8,181 nt of DNA from CAYLNK01 sp964384675 (GTDB taxonomy: Bacteria; Acidobacteriota; Thermoanaerobaculia; UBA5066): contig CAYLNK010000310.1 in the NCBI GenBank assembly GCA_964384675.1, positions 1 through 8,181 on the forward strand. Reading direction: 5' to 3'. The notes beneath the pieces were generated by a model. It was not told the DNA's origin. It ran no database searches and was given only the letters and a program-made list of their open reading frames with translations. The position numbers and the translations under genes were made by a program. This document shows positions 1 to 5,910 of this stretch, one piece after another. Each line of letters begins with the position of its first letter. The first letter of the stretch is position 1.

Positions 1-1
1 G

Positions 2-352
2 CGTCGGCAGCAGGTCGGTGATGTGCGCGTACTGGCGCCGCAGCCCGCCCCGCAACCGGCTACCGTCCCCGAGCCGTCGGGCTGGGGGGCCTCCTCGTGG
101 GAGCCCGAGCCCGTCGCGCCGTCCGCCACGGTCGGACGCCACCCGCGTGCGTTCTGGGTCTACCGGGACGGGGAGCGCAAGGGCCCGATCACCGAGACGG
201 ACGTCGTCGCGAAGATGCTCCGTCGCGAGCTGTCCCCGGAGGACCTCGCCTGGACGGAGGGGGTCGCCGACTGGCAGCCGCTCCGGACCTTCCCGGAGCT
301 CGTCCGGGCGCTGCCCCCGCCGCCGCCTCCCTTGCCCCGCGGCCGGCGCTGA
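2..352 (+). CDS. C-terminal part of a protein ending in a GYF_2-type domain (5' truncated)
   Basis: The reading frame is open from the left edge of the window to the TGA at 350-352, so this is the last ~116 codons of a gene that begins upstream. A GTG at 23 could start a 109-aa protein, but the open frame before it and the linker-like sequence argue for truncation. The first ~45 residues are rich in Pro, Ala and Ser, which suggests a flexible linker. A compact domain follows: FWVYRDGERKGPI, then an acidic/hydrophobic helix, then LAWTEGVADWQPL. This matches the GYF_2 (DUF4339) pattern of a Trp/Tyr start, a K/R-GP turn and a W..G..dW ending. The domain is generally viewed as a peptide- or protein-binding module appended to membrane or uncharacterised proteins. 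The chain ends in a proline run and Arg residues. The overall function is unknown. The gene converges on nrtR, with only 19 bp between them. Confidence 0.7.
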   Translation, partial: RRQQVGDVRVLAPQPAPQPATVPEPSGWGASSWEPEPVAPSATVGRHPRAFWVYRDGERKGPITETDVVAKMLRRELSPEDLAWTEGVADWQPLRTFPELVRALPPPPPPLPRGRR

Positions 353-371
353 AGTCGTTCCGGCCCACCGT

Positions 372-1061
372 CTACAGCTCGAAGAGGAATCCCCTCCGCG
401 CGAGCTGCTCGTAGCGCTTCGCGTCGAAGCGGTAGAGCCGGGCGGCGCGGTGCGCCACGCCCGTCTGCGTCTCCGGGAGCGGCGCGAGGAGGTCCATCGC
501 CAGGATCTTCTTCCGGAAGTTCCTCTTGTCGAGCGGCCGCTCGAGCACCGTCTCGTACAGGTGCTGCAGCGCGGAGAGCGTGAACTTCGGGGGCAGGAGC
601 TCGAAGCCGACCGGCTGGTAACGCACCTTGGCCTTCAGGCGCGCGAGGCCGGTGGCCAGGATCCGCGCGTGGTCGAACGCCAGAGAGGGGACCGAGGAGA
701 CCGGGAACCAGGCGGCCTGCCGCGCGTCCGTCGACGCGTGCAGCCCCTCGTCGGAGAGGCGCACCAGGGCGTAGTACGAGACGCTCACGACGCGTCCGCG
801 CGGGTCGCGGCCCGGCTCGCCGAACGTGTAGAGCTGCTCGAGGTACGCCTTCGTCAGGCCGGTCTCCTCGGAGAGCTCGCGCCGGGCCGCCGCGTCGAGA
901 GACTCGTCCCGCCTCACGAAGCCGCCGGGCAGCGCCCATTCGCCGGCGAACGGCGGCTCGTCGCGCTCGATCAGGAGGACCTTCAGGTCGGCCTCGTCGT
1001 AGCCGAAGACGACGCAGTCGACGGTGACCGCGGGCCGCGGGTGGCGGTACGTGACCGACAC
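372..1061 (-). CDS. nrtR: NrtR-type Nudix-related transcriptional regulator of NAD metabolism, with intact Nudix box
   Basis: This 229-aa protein has the two-domain NrtR architecture. A Nudix fold occupies residues ~10-140. A winged-helix DNA-binding domain occupies ~150-229, with the family-type segments FTLSALQHLYE (160-170), PLDKRNFRKKIL (176-187) and AARLYRF (206-212). Known NrtR proteins repress NAD biosynthesis and salvage genes, and ADP-ribose or related NAD metabolites release them from DNA. The Nudix box is complete: G47, E53, R61-E62-L63, E65-E66 and G68-L69 all fit GX5EX7REUXEEXGU. The well-studied Shewanella NrtR lacks a functional box, so this protein could still hydrolyse a nucleotide diphosphate. 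The start is a GTG four bases after the prs stop, with no strong Shine-Dalgarno, consistent with translational coupling. It is the last gene of the pncB-prs-nrtR operon, so autoregulation is likely. A plain ADP-ribose pyrophosphatase is less likely because of the C-terminal wHTH and the NAD gene context. Confidence 0.88.
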   Translation of the reverse strand: MSVTYRHPRPAVTVDCVVFGYDEADLKVLLIERDEPPFAGEWALPGGFVRRDESLDAAARRELSEETGLTKAYLEQLYTFGEPGRDPRGRVVSVSYYALVRLSDEGLHASTDARQAAWFPVSSVPSLAFDHARILATGLARLKAKVRYQPVGFELLPPKFTLSALQHLYETVLERPLDKRNFRKKILAMDLLAPLPETQTGVAHRAARLYRFDAKRYEQLARRGFLFEL

Positions 1062-1065
1062 GGCG

Positions 1066-2004
1066 CTACCCGGCCGAGCGCTCGGCGTCCCGGGCGCGGA
1101 GGTGGGGAGCGAAGAGCGGCGCCACCGACGAGACGGAGAGGAAGTCGCCCGCGAGGCGCCGCGCGTTCGGGTGGCTGTCGGTGGCGGCGAGGGCCGTGAA
1201 GAGGCCGCTCGCGCGGATCCGCTCCAGGGAGTCGCCGGGCAGCACGGCGTGCGTGGTGACGGCCGAGACCGCCCGCGCGCCGGCCTCCAGGTAGGCGCGC
1301 GCCGCGCCGATCAGCGAGCCGCCCGTGCGGATCATGTCGTCGTAGATCACGACGTGCTCCCCTTCCACCGGGGCGCTCCGGGCCGTCACCTCGGTCGAGC
1401 CGTCGGGCCGTCGCCGCTTGAAGACGAAGGCCGCCGGGACGCCCAGCTCGTTGGCGAGCGACTCGACCCACTTCGCCCGGCCGGCGTCGGTGGTGCCCAG
1501 CACGAAGCGTTCGCCGCCGAGCCGGCGCGCCGCCGCCAGCGTGAGCGGGCGGCCGTAGACGTGCACGGTCGCGAGCGAGCCCTCGAAGTAGTACGGGATC
1601 CCCTCGCTGTGGAGGTCGAGCAGGAGGATCCGGCTCCCCTCCGCCGCGGGCGGGATCGAGGAGAGGAGCCGCGCGCGCGTCTTGGCCTTCACGACCTCGC
1701 CCGGCCGCACGGCGCGCTCCATGGTCGCATAGCCGAACCAGGGGACGACGAGGGTCAGGCGGCGCGCGCCGGAATCGACGAGGGCGCTCGCCAGGTCGTA
1801 CAGCTCGAGCGTGGCCTCGTCGTCGTACGTCCCGCCCGCCAGGACCACCTCGCGTCCCGCCACGTCGTCCTCGACGCGCAGGTAGTGCTCACCGTCCGGG
1901 AAGTCGCGGCGCTTCACGCGGCCGGCCTCCAGCCCGTTCAGCAGCGCCAGCTCGGCCGCCAGAGGCTGGTACGCGTCGAGCGCGTAGACGAGCGGGCGCG
2001 TCAT
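1066..2004 (-). CDS. prs: Diverged ribose-phosphate pyrophosphokinase (PRPP synthetase)-like protein
   Basis: The protein has 312 aa, the normal length of PRPP synthetases, which make PRPP from ribose 5-phosphate and ATP. Family landmarks appear in order: DFPDGEHYLRV (34-44), WFGYATMER (89-97), DLHSEG (130-135), a basic KRRR (196-199) where the catalytic flexible loop lies, and the PRPP/ribose-phosphate loop DDMIRTGGS (222-230). Several canonical residues are changed. The usual GYARQDR is GYATMER, the usual QIQGFF after the DLH motif is GIPYYF, and the usual DDxxDTxGT loop has Arg for the third Asp. The fold is clear, but classical activity is not assured. The gene starts 7 bp after the pncB stop and ends 4 bp before nrtR. 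Its context suggests it supplies PRPP to PncB, which consumes it, and that it is a specialised paralogue rather than the housekeeping Prs. The symbol reflects family, not proven function. Confidence 0.8.
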   Translation of the reverse strand: MTRPLVYALDAYQPLAAELALLNGLEAGRVKRRDFPDGEHYLRVEDDVAGREVVLAGGTYDDEATLELYDLASALVDSGARRLTLVVPWFGYATMERAVRPGEVVKAKTRARLLSSIPPAAEGSRILLLDLHSEGIPYYFEGSLATVHVYGRPLTLAAARRLGGERFVLGTTDAGRAKWVESLANELGVPAAFVFKRRRPDGSTEVTARSAPVEGEHVVIYDDMIRTGGSLIGAARAYLEAGARAVSAVTTHAVLPGDSLERIRASGLFTALAATDSHPNARRLAGDFLSVSSVAPLFAPHLRARDAERSAG

Positions 2005-2011
2005 CGGCCGT

Positions 2012-3481
2012 TCACGCCTCGACGCCGCGACCGCGCAGGATCAGCTCGGTGCGCAGGTCGTGGAGGCGCCTCTCCAGCCCGACCGGGTAGAGGTGGGGGT
2101 TCACGAACCGCTTGACGCCCGGGGGGAGGAGCGCCAGCTGGGACTGCACCCGCTGGCGGATCGCCGGCAGATCGGGGAGCGCTCCGACGCGCGAGCCGCC
2201 GCGGAGCACCGGGACGAGGAGATCCTCGTGCGGCGCGCCGGGAGGGAAGCTCTTCCGCAGCGTCGGGTCGAACGCGTCGACCATCGCCGCGCCGTCGGCC
2301 GGGGGCCGCGCGACGTCGAAGATGGTGTCGCCCATGAGGTGCCCGTCCTCGCCGTGGTACCGGCGCACCTGCTGGATGCCGGGGATCGACGTCTTGATGG
2401 TCTGCTCGGAGAGCTTCACCTTCGGCTCCCACGACCCGCCCGACTTCCGGTACGCGGCCAGCTTGTAGACGCCGCCGAGCGCGGGCTCGTCGTAGCAGGT
2501 CACGAGCTTGGTCCCGACGCCCCAGACCGAGATCCGTGCGCCCTGCTCCTTGAGGCTCTGGATGATCCCCTCGTCGAGGTCGTTGCTGGCGACGATGAAC
2601 GCGTCGGGGAACCCGGCCTCGTCCAGCATCCGGCGAGCCTCGATGGAGAGGGCCGCGAGGTCGCCCGAGTCCAGGCGGATCCCCTGCAGCTCGTGCCCCG
2701 CGGCGCGCAGCTTCCGGCCGGCGGCGATGGCGTGTCTCACCCCCTCGAGCGTGTCGTAGGTGTCGACGAGCAGCACGACGTTGTTGGGCAGCGAGCGCGC
2801 GTATGCGTCGAACGCCTCCTCCTCGGTTGGGAACGACATCACCCAGCTGTGGGCGTGGGTCCCCTTCACCGGGATCCCGTACAGCTTCCCGGCCAGGACG
2901 TTGGACGTGGCGGCGACCCCGCCGGCGTACGCGGCGCGGCTCGCCGCCAGGGCGCCGTCCACTCCCTGCGCGCGCCGGAGGCCGAACTCGAGGACCGGCT
3001 CGCCCCGGGCCGCGAGCCCGACGCGGGCCGCCTTGGTGGCCACGAGGGACTGGAAGTTGATGACGTTGAGGACCAGGGACTCCACGATCTGGGCCTCCAG
3101 CATCGGGCCCTTGATCCGCACCAGCGGCTCGTTCGGGAAGACGACGGTCCCCTCCGGGACGGCGTCGACGTCGCACGTGAAGCGGAGCGCGGCGAGCGTC
3201 CTCAGGAACGGCTCGGCGAAGAGCGGCCGGCCGTCTCCGCCCTCGAGGCCGGCCAGGTACGCCAGCTCGTCCTCGCCGAAGCGGAACGCCTCGAGCGCCT
3301 CGATCAGCGGCTCGAGCCCGCAGGCGACGACGAAGCCGCCGCGGAACGGGTTGCGCCGGTAGAAGAGGTGGAAGACCGCCTCGTCCCGCTCCATCCCGCA
3401 CGCGGCGTAGCCCGCGGCCATCGTCAGCTCGTACAGGTCGGTGAGGAGGGCGTAGGAGGGGGCGGGAAGGATCGCGCTCAT
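2012..3481 (-). CDS. pncB: Nicotinate phosphoribosyltransferase
   Basis: This 489-aa protein fits the longer bacterial PncB enzymes. They couple nicotinate and PRPP, with ATP hydrolysis, to give nicotinate mononucleotide, the first committed step of Preiss-Handler NAD salvage in the cytosol. Visible signatures are the N-terminal LLTDLYELTM (12-21), FGLRRAQG (166-173), GTHAHSWVMSF (207-217, around the His that is phosphorylated in this family), NNVVLLVDTYDT (233-244), GIRLDSGDL (267-275), IVASNDLDE (296-304) and WGVGTKL (320-326). Two PncB-typical Cys/His-poor C-terminal blocks follow, including GDTIFDV (384-390). The ATG is supported by GGAGG four bases upstream (3486-3490). It is the first gene of the minus-strand operon. 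Its promoter contains an operator-like palindrome, so it is probably the main regulated target of NrtR. No motif is missing and identification is firm. Confidence 0.95.
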   Translation of the reverse strand: MSAILPAPSYALLTDLYELTMAAGYAACGMERDEAVFHLFYRRNPFRGGFVVACGLEPLIEALEAFRFGEDELAYLAGLEGGDGRPLFAEPFLRTLAALRFTCDVDAVPEGTVVFPNEPLVRIKGPMLEAQIVESLVLNVINFQSLVATKAARVGLAARGEPVLEFGLRRAQGVDGALAASRAAYAGGVAATSNVLAGKLYGIPVKGTHAHSWVMSFPTEEEAFDAYARSLPNNVVLLVDTYDTLEGVRHAIAAGRKLRAAGHELQGIRLDSGDLAALSIEARRMLDEAGFPDAFIVASNDLDEGIIQSLKEQGARISVWGVGTKLVTCYDEPALGGVYKLAAYRKSGGSWEPKVKLSEQTIKTSIPGIQQVRRYHGEDGHLMGDTIFDVARPPADGAAMVDAFDPTLRKSFPPGAPHEDLLVPVLRGGSRVGALPDLPAIRQRVQSQLALLPPGVKRFVNPHLYPVGLERRLHDLRTELILRGRGVEA

Positions 3482-3494
3482 GGGGCCTCCGCTC

Positions 3495-3519
3495 TTAGTG
3501 TGTGTTCGACACGAACCAA
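3495..3519. promoter_or_regulatory. Operator-like inverted repeat, candidate NrtR box
   Basis: An imperfect 25-bp palindrome is centred on base 3507. Eight of the twelve symmetric pairs match, in the pattern TT.GT..GTGT...ACAC..AC.AA. A smaller perfect repeat, GTTCG-ACA-CGAAC, lies at 3504-3516. The stretch is visibly richer in A/T than its surroundings. It fills the spacer and -10 of the predicted pncB promoter, where a bound protein would block RNA polymerase. NrtR sites in other bacteria are palindromes of about this size with GT/AC-type arms, and nrtR is the only regulator in the operon. Assignment to NrtR is therefore an inference from position and symmetry, not from a tested consensus. 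Confidence 0.6.
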
Positions 3520-3525
3520 TGTCAA
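3497..3525 (-). promoter_or_regulatory. Predicted promoter of the pncB-prs-nrtR operon
   Basis: On the minus strand, a perfect -35 hexamer TTGACA (3525-3520) is followed by a 17-base spacer and a weak -10, CACACT (3502-3497). The -10 keeps the most important A at position 2 and T at position 6. The predicted transcription start falls near 3490, so the leader would be very short and the GGAGG ribosome site (3490-3486) would sit almost at the mRNA 5' end. The weak -10 leaves its exact position uncertain. The palindrome at 3495-3519 covers the spacer and -10. Confidence 0.5.
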
Positions 3526-3539
3526 GGGCCGCGCGGTCC

Positions 3540-3569
3540 TTGACCCGACGCGGCGGGGGCGCCTAGCGT
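3540..3569 (+). promoter_or_regulatory. Predicted leaderless promoter of the nicotinamidase operon
   Basis: TTGACC (3540-3545) lies 18 bases before TAGCGT (3564-3569), a TANNNT-type -10. Only six bases separate the -10 from the ATG at 3576, so transcription would begin at or beside the start codon. No Shine-Dalgarno-like sequence precedes that ATG, which agrees with a leaderless mRNA. The -35 elements of the two divergent promoters are 14 bp apart. The palindrome centre is about 69 bp upstream of this start, so direct repression of this side by the same site is less certain. Confidence 0.4.
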
Positions 3570-3575
3570 CGGGCG

Positions 3576-4619
3576 ATGAGCCTACCCCTCCCCGGCTTCC
3601 ACGACCCGGCGAACGCGGCCCGCTGGTCGTACCGCCCCGACGAGAGCGCCCTCGCGGCCGAGGCGACCCGCTTCCGCGGGGACCACGGGATTCGTCCCGC
3701 CGGCGAGGATCGGCGGCGGATCCACCTCCTCCTCATCGACGTCCAGAAGGACTTCTGCTTTCCGGAGGGGTCGCTCTACGTCGGCGGCCGGAGCGGCACC
3801 GGCGCCGTCGAGGACTCCGCCCGGATCGCCAGCTTCCTCTACCGGAACCTCGGCGCCGTCACCGAGACGACCGTCACGCTCGACACCCACTTCCCGCATC
3901 AGATCTTCTTCCCGTCGTTCTGGGTGGACGCCGAGGGCACCGCGCCCGCGCCGCACCGCGAGGTCCGCGCCGCCGACATCCGAGACGGACGCCTCGTCCC
4001 GAGCCCGGCCCTGGCGACGTGGGTCGCGGGAGGAGACCTCGGCTGGATTCGCAAGCAGGTCGAGTTCTACGCCGGGTCCCTCGAGCGGGCCGGGAAGTAC
4101 ACGCTCTACCTCTGGCCTCCTCACTGTCTCCTCGGCGGCGAAGGGCACACGCTCGCGGGCGTCGTGCAGGAGGCCCGGCTCTTCCACGCGTTCGCCCGCG
4201 GCGCCGAGGCCCGCGTGGAGATCAAGGGAGGGAACCCGCTCACCGAGAATTACTCCGTCTTCGCGCCCGAGGTGCTCCTCCGGCACGACGGCGGCTCCCT
4301 CGCCGGGCGGAACGACGCCCTCGTCGACCGCCTCCTCGCCGAGGACGCGATCGTGGTGGCGGGCCAGGCGTCGAGCCACTGCGTGAAGAGCTCCGTCGAC
4401 GACCTGCTCGAGGCGATGCTGGCTCGGGACCCGCGCCTCGCACGGAAGCTGTACGTCCTCTCCGACTGCATGTCCGCGGTGGCCGTACCGGACCCGGCGC
4501 GGCCCGGCGCCTTCCTCGCCGACTTCACGCCGCAGGCCGAGGCCGCGCTCGCGCGCTGGGCGGACGCGGGCGTGAACGTCGTCCGCTCGACCGATCCGGT
4601 CGAGGAGTGGGGGCGGTGA
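3576..4619 (+). CDS. Long-form nicotinamidase (isochorismatase-like cysteine hydrolase)
   Basis: This 347-aa protein of the isochorismatase-like fold probably hydrolyses nicotinamide to nicotinate and ammonia, feeding PncB. The nicotinamidase active site is traceable. Asp55 lies in LLLIDVQKDF. The metal ligands Asp103 and His105 are in TLDTHFPHQIFF, with His183 in WPPHCLLGG. Catalytic Lys217 is in EIKGGNPLTENYSVF and nucleophile Cys269 is in SSHCVKSS. Together these give a complete Asp-Lys-Cys triad plus a D-x-H...H metal site. It is much longer than common ~200-aa nicotinamidases. There is a ~45-residue N-terminal extension and a ~60-residue insertion (about 116-178) between the metal motifs. 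It diverges from pncB across a 94-bp shared control region and overlaps the next gene by four bases. A related amide hydrolase cannot be excluded, but residues and neighbours agree. The gene symbol pncA is withheld because of the unusual length. Confidence 0.85.
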   Translation: MSLPLPGFHDPANAARWSYRPDESALAAEATRFRGDHGIRPAGEDRRRIHLLLIDVQKDFCFPEGSLYVGGRSGTGAVEDSARIASFLYRNLGAVTETTVTLDTHFPHQIFFPSFWVDAEGTAPAPHREVRAADIRDGRLVPSPALATWVAGGDLGWIRKQVEFYAGSLERAGKYTLYLWPPHCLLGGEGHTLAGVVQEARLFHAFARGAEARVEIKGGNPLTENYSVFAPEVLLRHDGGSLAGRNDALVDRLLAEDAIVVAGQASSHCVKSSVDDLLEAMLARDPRLARKLYVLSDCMSAVAVPDPARPGAFLADFTPQAEAALARWADAGVNVVRSTDPVEEWGR

Positions 4620-5422
4620 CGGCGGCGTACGCCGGCCAGGTCGTCGTCGTCACCGGCGCCTCGCAGGGGATCGGCAAGGCGCTCTGCCTGGCGCTCGCGC
4701 CTCGGAAGCCACGCCTGGTCCTGGCGGCGCGGGATCGCCCGGCCCTGGACGCCGTGTCCGACGCGTGCCGCGAACTCGGCGCCGAGACGCTGGTCGTCCC
4801 CACCGACGTGTCGGATTCCGGAGACGCCGCGAGGCTGGTGACGGCGTCCGTCGAGCGGTTCGGCGGGGTCGACGTCCTCGTGGCGAACGCCGGGATCACG
4901 ATGGTGGCCCGGTTCGACGAGGTGACCGACCTCTCGATCTTCGACCGGGTGATGCGGGTCAACTACCTCGGCTCCGTCTACCCCACGTACTTCGCGCTCC
5001 CGCACCTGAAGAGGAGCCGCGGACAGATCGTCGTGGTCGCCTCCCTGACCGGGCTCACCGGCGTGCCGACCCGCACGGCGTACAGCGCCAGCAAGCACGC
5101 CCTCTTCGGGCTCTACGAGTCGCTCCGCATCGAGCTGCGCCGCACCGGCGTCTCGATCACGATGGTCGCGCCCGACTTCGTCCTGACCGAGACCCACCGC
5201 CGCGCGGCGGGGCCGGACGGCCGGCCGCTCGGGAAGAGCCCGATGCAGGAGGCGAGGCTCATGACCGCGGAGGAATGCGCCCGGAGGATCGTGGGGGCGA
5301 TGGAGCGCCGTCAGCGGCTCCTGATCCTCTCGCTCCGGGGAAAGCTGGGCCGTTTCGTGAAGCTCGTGGCCCCCGGCCTCATCGACGCGATCGCCGAGAA
5401 GGCGATGCGGGAGGGCCGCTGA
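4616..5422 (+). CDS. Classical short-chain dehydrogenase/reductase (SDR)
   Basis: This 268-aa protein has a Rossmann-fold SDR layout. The dinucleotide-binding TGASQGIG is at 13-20, NAG at 91-93 and catalytic Asn116 in RVNY. Ser143 is followed by Tyr156 and Lys160 in YSASK. Arg39 in LAARDR, just after the second strand, favours NADP(H) over NAD(H). The C-terminal third, with PDFVLTET (186-193) and a basic/hydrophobic tail RGKLGRFVKLVAPGLI (241-256), recalls the DHRS7/11-beta-hydroxysteroid dehydrogenase-like branch. The substrate cannot be read from the sequence. The start is the GTG overlapping the nicotinamidase stop in GTGA, backed by GAGGAG eight bases upstream (4602-4607). The much longer open frame that includes it has no coding character before this GTG. 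It is probably translated from the nicotinamidase mRNA. Confidence 0.9.
   Translation: MTAAYAGQVVVVTGASQGIGKALCLALAPRKPRLVLAARDRPALDAVSDACRELGAETLVVPTDVSDSGDAARLVTASVERFGGVDVLVANAGITMVARFDEVTDLSIFDRVMRVNYLGSVYPTYFALPHLKRSRGQIVVVASLTGLTGVPTRTAYSASKHALFGLYESLRIELRRTGVSITMVAPDFVLTETHRRAAGPDGRPLGKSPMQEARLMTAEECARRIVGAMERRQRLLILSLRGKLGRFVKLVAPGLIDAIAEKAMREGR
5409..5415 (+). promoter_or_regulatory. Ribosome-binding site supporting a CTG start
   Basis: GGGAGGG inside the last codons of the SDR gene ends three bases before CTG at 5419. No ATG, GTG or TTG lies in a suitable position in the downstream frame, so this strong site is the main evidence that the VOC protein begins at CTG within the CTGA stop/start overlap. 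Confidence 0.5.
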
Positions 5423-5814
5423 GGGCGCGCCTCGACCACGTCGGGCTCTGGGCCGTCGACCTGGAGCGGCTCCGCGCCTTCTACGTGACGTACCTCGGAG
5501 GGCACAGCGGCCCGCGCTTCGAGGACCCGCGCTACGGCTTCGCCTCCTACCTGGTCGCGTTCCACGGCGGGCCGCGCCTCGAGCTGATGTCGATGCCGTC
5601 GATCCCGCCCACCCGGAACGACCCGCACGCGCAGTTCACCGGCCTCGTCCACGTCGCGTTCTCGACGGGCTCGCGGCGGGCCGTGGACGACCTGGCGGCG
5701 CGCCTCGCCGCCGACGGCCACCGCGTGGTCGACGCGCCGCACGAGACCGCCGACGGACTGTACGAGGCCGCCGTCCTCGACCCGGAGGGGAACCGGCTCG
5801 AGATCACGGTCTGA
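5419..5814 (+). CDS. VOC / glyoxalase-fold metalloprotein, probable CTG start
   Basis: This 131-aa protein has the paired beta-alpha-beta-beta-beta repeat of the vicinal oxygen chelate (VOC) superfamily. The first module begins LDHVGLWAVDLERLRAFY and the second begins LVHVAFSTGS. The four metal-ligand positions are all filled: His7, Glu55 (in RLELM), His78 (in LVHVAF) and Glu128 (in NRLEITV). It ends with the typical DPEGNRLEI signature. This looks like a glyoxalase I-like or dioxygenase-like enzyme, and the reaction is unknown. The frame has no ATG, GTG or TTG near the first strand. The next in-frame GTG (FYV) would remove the His7 ligand, so the best start is the CTG overlapping the SDR stop (CTGA), preceded by GGGAGG. 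It is the third gene of the nicotinamidase-SDR-VOC run. If the CTG start is wrong, a long run-on from inside the SDR frame would be needed, which is less likely. Confidence 0.8.
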   Translation: MRARLDHVGLWAVDLERLRAFYVTYLGGHSGPRFEDPRYGFASYLVAFHGGPRLELMSMPSIPPTRNDPHAQFTGLVHVAFSTGSRRAVDDLAARLAADGHRVVDAPHETADGLYEAAVLDPEGNRLEITV

Positions 5815-5842
5815 AGCGTCCGGCGTCATCGGCTCGCGAGAT

Positions 5843-5874
5843 CTCGAGGCGCTCCAGCACCATCCCTCGAGGCG
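5843..5874 (+). repeat. Pair of 9-bp direct repeats upstream of the diguanylate cyclase gene
   Basis: CTCGAGGCG occurs at 5843-5851 and again at 5866-5874, 23 bp apart start to start (about two helical turns). They lie in the 96-bp gap between the VOC and diguanylate cyclase genes. The first copy partly overlaps a 10-bp palindrome, CGAGATCTCG. Paired sites at this spacing can be regulator binding sites, but in GC-rich DNA such a short repeat may be chance. The gap shows no terminator with a T-tract and no clear ribosome site before 5911. Confidence 0.25.
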
Positions 5875-5910
5875 GGCGGAACCAATCGCCCGGCCTAGAG
5901 CATCGGCATC

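Noticed and set aside
372..1061. Simple Nudix hydrolase instead of a regulator
   Set aside because: The C-terminal winged-helix with PLDKRNFRKKIL and the linkage to pncB and prs fit NrtR. Hydrolase activity may exist in addition.
18..1199. Plus-strand 393-codon open frame over nrtR
   Set aside because: The translation is low-complexity Arg/Ser/Pro and lies antisense to nrtR, which has clear domains.
2060..4615. Very long plus-strand open frame running from 2060 into the SDR gene
   Set aside because: It is antisense to pncB and then out of frame with the nicotinamidase. Its Arg/Gly/Pro-rich translation has no domain character. Long stop-free frames are expected in such GC-rich DNA. Only the part from 4616 is a gene.
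5838..5847. Perfect 10-bp palindrome CGAGATCTCG downstream of the VOC gene
   Set aside because: It is too short and has no loop or T-run, so it is not a terminator. It could be a protein site, but nothing else supports that.
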